Source: JAFAGX01 sp035501575 (lineage in GTDB: Bacteria > Acidobacteriota > Terriglobia > Terriglobales > Acidobacteriaceae). Taken from it: 9,360 bases of DNA. Position 1 is the stretch's first letter, and every line of letters begins with the position of its first letter. The notes under the pieces were generated by a model. The model was not told the DNA's origin. It saw only the letters and a program-made list of their open reading frames with translations, and made no database searches. The DNA is taken from assembly GCA_035501575.1 (NCBI GenBank), contig DATJVZ010000310.1, forward strand, positions 1 to 9,360. Reading direction: 5' to 3'. Below, one piece after another: positions 6,312 to 9,360 of this stretch. The translations under genes were made by a program, and so were the position numbers.

Positions 6312-7540
6312 GTTTCGAGTTACGCGGAGCGGTCCGGATTTGGCTGGCGTTGGCCCTTCTGCTGATCGCCGATCCCGGCTCGCAAGGCTCGGCTCAGCAG
6401 GCCGATGCTGCCAAGTCGCCGCCCCCTTCCTCCCAGGCGGCCGAAATTCGTCAGCTCTTTGAACAGGGACAAGCGGCTCTCAAAACGGGAGATCTGGCGA
6501 CGGCCGAGCAAGCTTTTCGCGGCGTCGTCGCGCGCAACCCGCAGATCGCCGAGGCTTACGCCAATTTGGGTGTGGTGTATATGCGGCGCAAGCAATGGCG
6601 ATCCGCACTCGAGATGCTCCAGAAAGCAGAGCATTTGGCTCCTCAGGTCGCCGGGATCCGCCTGAACATCGGCCTGGTCCATTATCGTCAGAATGATTTC
6701 CGCAACGCCATCCCGGCCTTTGAATCCGTGGTGCGCGACGTTCCCGACTCCTACCAAGCTCGCTATCTTCTCGGTCTGTGCTACTTCATCACGGAAGACT
6801 ACGCCGACGCCGCACGCACGCTCGAGCCCCTATGGGCAAGCGCCTCGGGGCAATTGAACTACCTATACGTACTGGGCGTGGCGGCAGGAGACGCAGGACG
6901 GCCGGATCTCGAGAAGCGCGCCTTGGGCCGGCTGCTCGAAATTGGCGGCGATTCCCCCGAGTTTCATCTCCTTATGGGCAAAGCTCATTTGAATCGCAGG
7001 GAGTACGACGACGCCATTACGGAACTTAATTTGGCCGCCAAGGCTCAACCCAACTTGCCGTTTGTCCACTTCAATCTTGGGATGGCCTACTTGGAGAAGC
7101 AGGATCTCGATCAAGCCAAGGCGGAGTTCCTCCGAGATATCGCCGTCGAACCGGACGTAGCCTACAACTACGATCAGCTCGGCCTGATCGATTATCTCGA
7201 GCAGCAAGACCAGCAGGCCGAAAAGATGTTCCGCAAGGCGCTCGAACTACAACCCCATCTCAGCAGCTCGCATTATCAGCTGGCGCGAGTCTACCAGCGC
7301 GAACAAAAGTACACGCTGGCTCTGGCCGAGGTCGATGCGGCCATGAAATCCATACCCGAGAACGAAGCCGTTCACTACCTGCGGGGACAGATCTTAGAGC
7401 GACTGGGGCGCACTCAAGAAGCTAAGGCCGAGATGCAGAAATTTACGGAAATCACCAATGCCGCTCGTGAAAAACGGCAGAAGGAGCTCGAGGTCGGCCC
7501 CGTTCCTGAACCTCAGCTTACCCAGGAAGAGCCGCAATAG
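6305..7540 (+). CDS. Secreted tetratricopeptide-repeat protein
   Basis: TPR protein of 411 residues, likely periplasmic or surface-associated. From the GTG at 6305 it begins MSSFELRGAVRIWLALALLL, a good signal peptide, with probable cleavage near SA-QQ (about residue 30). There is no lipobox cysteine. A low-complexity linker rich in Ala, Ser and Pro (31-45) is followed by about ten 34-residue TPR units from 46 to about 385, for example AYANLGVVYMRRKQWRSAL, VHFNLGMAYLEKQDLDQAK and HYLRGQILERLGRTQEAK. The unit containing RPDLEKRALGRLLEIGG is degenerate. The tail is charged and proline-rich. The start was chosen over an upstream TTG at 6245 because it yields a clean signal peptide and has AGAGAG about 7-8 nt upstream. 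TPR arrays bind other proteins and no enzymatic domain is visible. It is divergent from the LacI gene and near the receptor, so it may be a partner of uptake, but this is inference. Confidence 0.92.
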   Translation: MSSFELRGAVRIWLALALLLIADPGSQGSAQQADAAKSPPPSSQAAEIRQLFEQGQAALKTGDLATAEQAFRGVVARNPQIAEAYANLGVVYMRRKQWRSALEMLQKAEHLAPQVAGIRLNIGLVHYRQNDFRNAIPAFESVVRDVPDSYQARYLLGLCYFITEDYADAARTLEPLWASASGQLNYLYVLGVAAGDAGRPDLEKRALGRLLEIGGDSPEFHLLMGKAHLNRREYDDAITELNLAAKAQPNLPFVHFNLGMAYLEKQDLDQAKAEFLRDIAVEPDVAYNYDQLGLIDYLEQQDQQAEKMFRKALELQPHLSSSHYQLARVYQREQKYTLALAEVDAAMKSIPENEAVHYLRGQILERLGRTQEAKAEMQKFTEITNAAREKRQKELEVGPVPEPQLTQEEPQ

Positions 7541-7604
7541 AGTGGTCTCTTAGGTCAGTGGTGATTCACCTACCCGGACAAGAATTTTCCCTTCATTTTC
7601 GTTC

Positions 7605-7632
7605 ATTCCCTGTCGGACTCACTCCAGGGAAT
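7605..7632 (+). terminator. Hairpin downstream of the TPR gene, possible terminator
   Basis: ATTCCCTG (7605-7612) and CAGGGAAT (7625-7632) form a perfect 8-bp inverted repeat with a 12-nt loop, 65 bp after the TPR stop. Only a short run (TTTC) follows, so it is a weak intrinsic terminator at best, or another structured element in the leader of the next gene. Confidence 0.35.
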
Positions 7633-7679
7633 TTCATTCCATCCGCCAAGCCGGAGCCGGGCAACAGAAAGCATCTGTC

Positions 7680-7742
7680 TTGTGACGGACGTGACCCTCG
7701 GCCGGCCATTTTTGTGGAGAGTCGAATCGATTCATGTCACAA
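7680..7742. repeat. Spaced inverted repeat TTGTGAC / GTCACAA
   Basis: Seven-base arms TTGTGAC (7680-7686) and GTCACAA (7736-7742) flank 49 bp immediately upstream of the membrane enzyme gene. Each arm contains a TGTGA/TCACA half-site like that at 5142-5157, but the spacing is far larger than for one dimer site. It could be two half-sites or chance. Confidence 0.2.
7724..7733. promoter_or_regulatory. LacI/GalR-type operator-like palindrome
   Basis: GAATCGATTC is a perfect 10-bp palindrome centred on CG and fits the AANCGNTT core common to LacI/GalR-family operators. It lies 26 bp upstream of the ATG at 7760, a position suited to repression. Bases outside the core do not continue the symmetry. 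The window encodes one LacI-family protein, which is the natural candidate to bind. Confidence 0.35.
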
Positions 7743-7759
7743 TCAGGCATACCAACACT

Positions 7760-9360
7760 ATGACACTCCTCCCTGCTCAACCAGCCTTAGGTGCGCGTGG
7801 ACTGCTCGCTTCCGGCTTAGGGTCTGAATGTTTTTCTCGAGGGGCGCAATGCTACGGTCGCAGCCTGACCACCGCGGTGATCAGCCTGGGGGGGACTGGT
7901 GTCTCCGGACTGAATTCGCGGGTCTTTAGCTACCTCTTGGCCGACGCTTTGTTGCTGGCCATCGCTCTTTTTATGATCGCGAGCAGGCGGCGCGGAAGAC
8001 GGTTTTTTGCTCCGAGCGAGGTCGAGCACCGCAGTTTAAGGCGTCTCCTGCTGGCCAGCTTCTTGACGCTATTCGCGGAGTTGGCTTTCATCCGCTGGAT
8101 CTCGGTCGAGGTGCGAGTCTTTGCCTATTTCAAGAATCTTGCGCTGTTGCTGTGCTTTGTGGGCTTTGGGCTGGGCTGCGCTTTGGCGCATCGGGCGCGG
8201 CGGTGGCCTTTGGCGTTGCAAGCCTTTTTTGCGCTCCTGCTGATGGTTCGCCTTCCGCTGCCGCGGGGATGGGCGCTCGAAAAGCTTTCCCAGGATCTCG
8301 GCGCCGCCCCCGACGTGGAGATCTGGTCGGCGGGAAATGTCTGGAGCTGGGCTCGGTTTCTTAACGCGGCCATGCTGGCGGCGATGTTGTTTCTGCTGCT
8401 GATCTGGATCTTCGTGCCCTTGGGGCAAATCGTCAGCCGCCAACTTGATCTCGCGCCCAAGACCTTATCGGCCTATTCCTGGAATGTGCTCGGCAGTTTG
8501 GCAGGGATTCTCGCATTTCTGGGCGTGTGCTGGCTCATGCTGCCGCCTTCGGTGTGGCTGGGGATGGTCCTGGTTGGCTTCGCGCTGTTGCAAGACACCC
8601 CCCGCGATCGCATCGCCTTGGCTGCGTGCCTGTTGCCGCTGATCCTGGTGCTGCACGACCCGGTGACCCCTGATCACTTTAGCTTCTGGACCCCCTATCA
8701 GCAAATTGAGTTCCAGAGATTGCCCTCCCCGCAGGGCGGGTTCTGGGCCGACTATGTTTGGGTAAATCACACCGGCTACCAGATGATCGTTGACCTCTCG
8801 CCCCAATATCTGGCGCAAAACCCTAAGCTGCTGAAGGAAGCCCCCGATGAGAATCCGTATAACTTGCCCTTCCGCTTTGCGGTGCCTTCTCCTCGCGTCC
8901 TCATCGTAGGCTCAGGAACCGGCAACGATGCCGCCGCCGCGCTGCGCAATGGCGCGGGCACGGTCGACGCCGTCGAGATCGATCCCGCCATCCTCGCCCT
9001 AGGCAGGCAGGAGCATCCTGAGCATCCCTATGATTCTCCCCGGGTGCGAGTTCATCTCACGGATGCACGCGCCTTTTTGAAGCGCACTCAGGAGCGGTAC
9101 GATTTGGTGCTTTTTGGTCTCCTCGATTCGCACACCCAATTCTCCGATTATTCGAATATGCGGATCGACAACTTCGTCTATACGCTCGAATCGTTTCGCG
9201 AAGCCAAAGAACGCTTGAACCCCGACGGTGTTTTGTTCATTAAGTTCCAGGTCAATCATCCCTGGATGAAGCGACGGCTGGCGGAGATGCTCCGGCAGAC
9301 ATTCGGAAAACCGCCGCTAGTCTTCTTTGCCGATTCCAGTTACTCGGTCAACGCAACCTG
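7760..9360 (+). CDS. Multi-pass membrane protein with C-terminal spermine-synthase-like SAM-fold domain, 3' partial
   Basis: One frame is open from ATG 7760 to the window edge (533 full codons, no stop), encoding an inner-membrane protein fused to a cytosolic Rossmann-type domain. About eight hydrophobic segments lie near residues 57-75, 95-113, 124-143, 149-164, 200-220, 240-262, 263-278 and 284-299. FAELAFIRWIS and NVLGSLAGILAFL resemble the membrane part of fused MFS/spermidine-synthase proteins. The soluble part starts with a small beta region (WTPYQQIEF, VNHTGYQMIVDL, about 310-350). It continues with VLIVGSGTGND (380-390), VEIDP (405-409, acidic end of strand 2), TDARAFL (D435) and GLLDSHTQF, DNFVYTLESF and LNPDGVLF. 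This is the aminopropyltransferase/methyltransferase fold, but the glycine loop is GSGTG, not the GGGDG of true spermidine synthases, so polyamine synthesis should not be assumed. The start is uncertain: no clear Shine-Dalgarno precedes 7760, the first ~50 residues look unlike a conserved domain, and a GTG at 7877 is possible. Confidence 0.85.
   Translation, partial: MTLLPAQPALGARGLLASGLGSECFSRGAQCYGRSLTTAVISLGGTGVSGLNSRVFSYLLADALLLAIALFMIASRRRGRRFFAPSEVEHRSLRRLLLASFLTLFAELAFIRWISVEVRVFAYFKNLALLLCFVGFGLGCALAHRARRWPLALQAFFALLLMVRLPLPRGWALEKLSQDLGAAPDVEIWSAGNVWSWARFLNAAMLAAMLFLLLIWIFVPLGQIVSRQLDLAPKTLSAYSWNVLGSLAGILAFLGVCWLMLPPSVWLGMVLVGFALLQDTPRDRIALAACLLPLILVLHDPVTPDHFSFWTPYQQIEFQRLPSPQGGFWADYVWVNHTGYQMIVDLSPQYLAQNPKLLKEAPDENPYNLPFRFAVPSPRVLIVGSGTGNDAAAALRNGAGTVDAVEIDPAILALGRQEHPEHPYDSPRVRVHLTDARAFLKRTQERYDLVLFGLLDSHTQFSDYSNMRIDNFVYTLESFREAKERLNPDGVLFIKFQVNHPWMKRRLAEMLRQTFGKPPLVFFADSSYSVNAT

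Noticed and set aside
7558..7827. 89-codon open frame across the gap after the TPR gene
   Set aside because: It starts at a GTG without a ribosome site, has no recognisable motif, and its end overlaps the better-supported membrane enzyme in another frame.
7889..7895. G-run near the start of the membrane enzyme as a frameshift site joining a start at ATG 7828
   Set aside because: The frame from 7760 is continuous through this point, and the alternative-frame N-terminus looks no more protein-like, so no frameshift is needed.
8069..8460. Two minus-strand open frames of 111-124 codons under the membrane enzyme
   Set aside because: Gln/Arg/Pro-rich shadow translations of hydrophobic, Leu-rich codons on the plus strand; the plus frame carries the membrane segments and the SAM-fold domain.

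Overview
The window looks like a chromosomal segment of an Acidobacteriota (Terriglobia/Solibacter-like) genome. The main reason is a 1221-residue Oar-type TonB-dependent receptor with an N-terminal carboxypeptidase-regulatory-like domain, a protein class greatly expanded in that phylum. The fairly high GC (by eye high 50s percent) and the accompanying LacI-type regulator and secreted TPR protein fit. The assignment rests on protein style only; there is no rRNA or other marker.

Layout. Bases 1-1155 (+) hold the 3' part of a PLP-dependent Cys/Met-metabolism enzyme that begins upstream of the window. After a short convergent gap, bases 1302-4967 (-) encode the outer-membrane receptor. Upstream of it, in the same direction, a 185-bp gap (4968-5152) holds a well-placed Shine-Dalgarno, a leader hairpin, a candidate promoter with an inverted repeat in its spacer, and an exact TGTGA-N6-TCACA palindrome that overlaps the lacI stop codon. 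The LacI-family regulator follows at 5153-6211 (-). Its candidate promoter (TTGACA-N17-TGTAGT) overlaps the start of the divergent secreted TPR protein (6305-7540, +). A 219-bp gap (7541-7759) contains an 8-bp-arm hairpin and a GAATCGATTC palindrome that fits the AANCGNTT core of LacI/GalR-type operators. From 7760 to the right edge runs a multi-pass membrane protein fused to a spermine-synthase-like, SAM-binding-fold domain; it is open at the window end.

How the genes may work together. The LacI regulator, receptor and secreted TPR protein form a plausible nutrient-uptake locus: a substrate-sensing repressor, an outer-membrane importer and a periplasmic or surface helical-repeat protein. The operator-like palindrome before the membrane enzyme could extend the regulon to it. 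This is inference from position and motifs. The PLP enzyme appears to belong to a separate, convergent unit. I found no mobile element, CRISPR array, tRNA or rRNA, and no convincing evidence of a wholly new system. The most interesting signals are the regulatory layout around the receptor and the membrane-anchored synthase-like enzyme.
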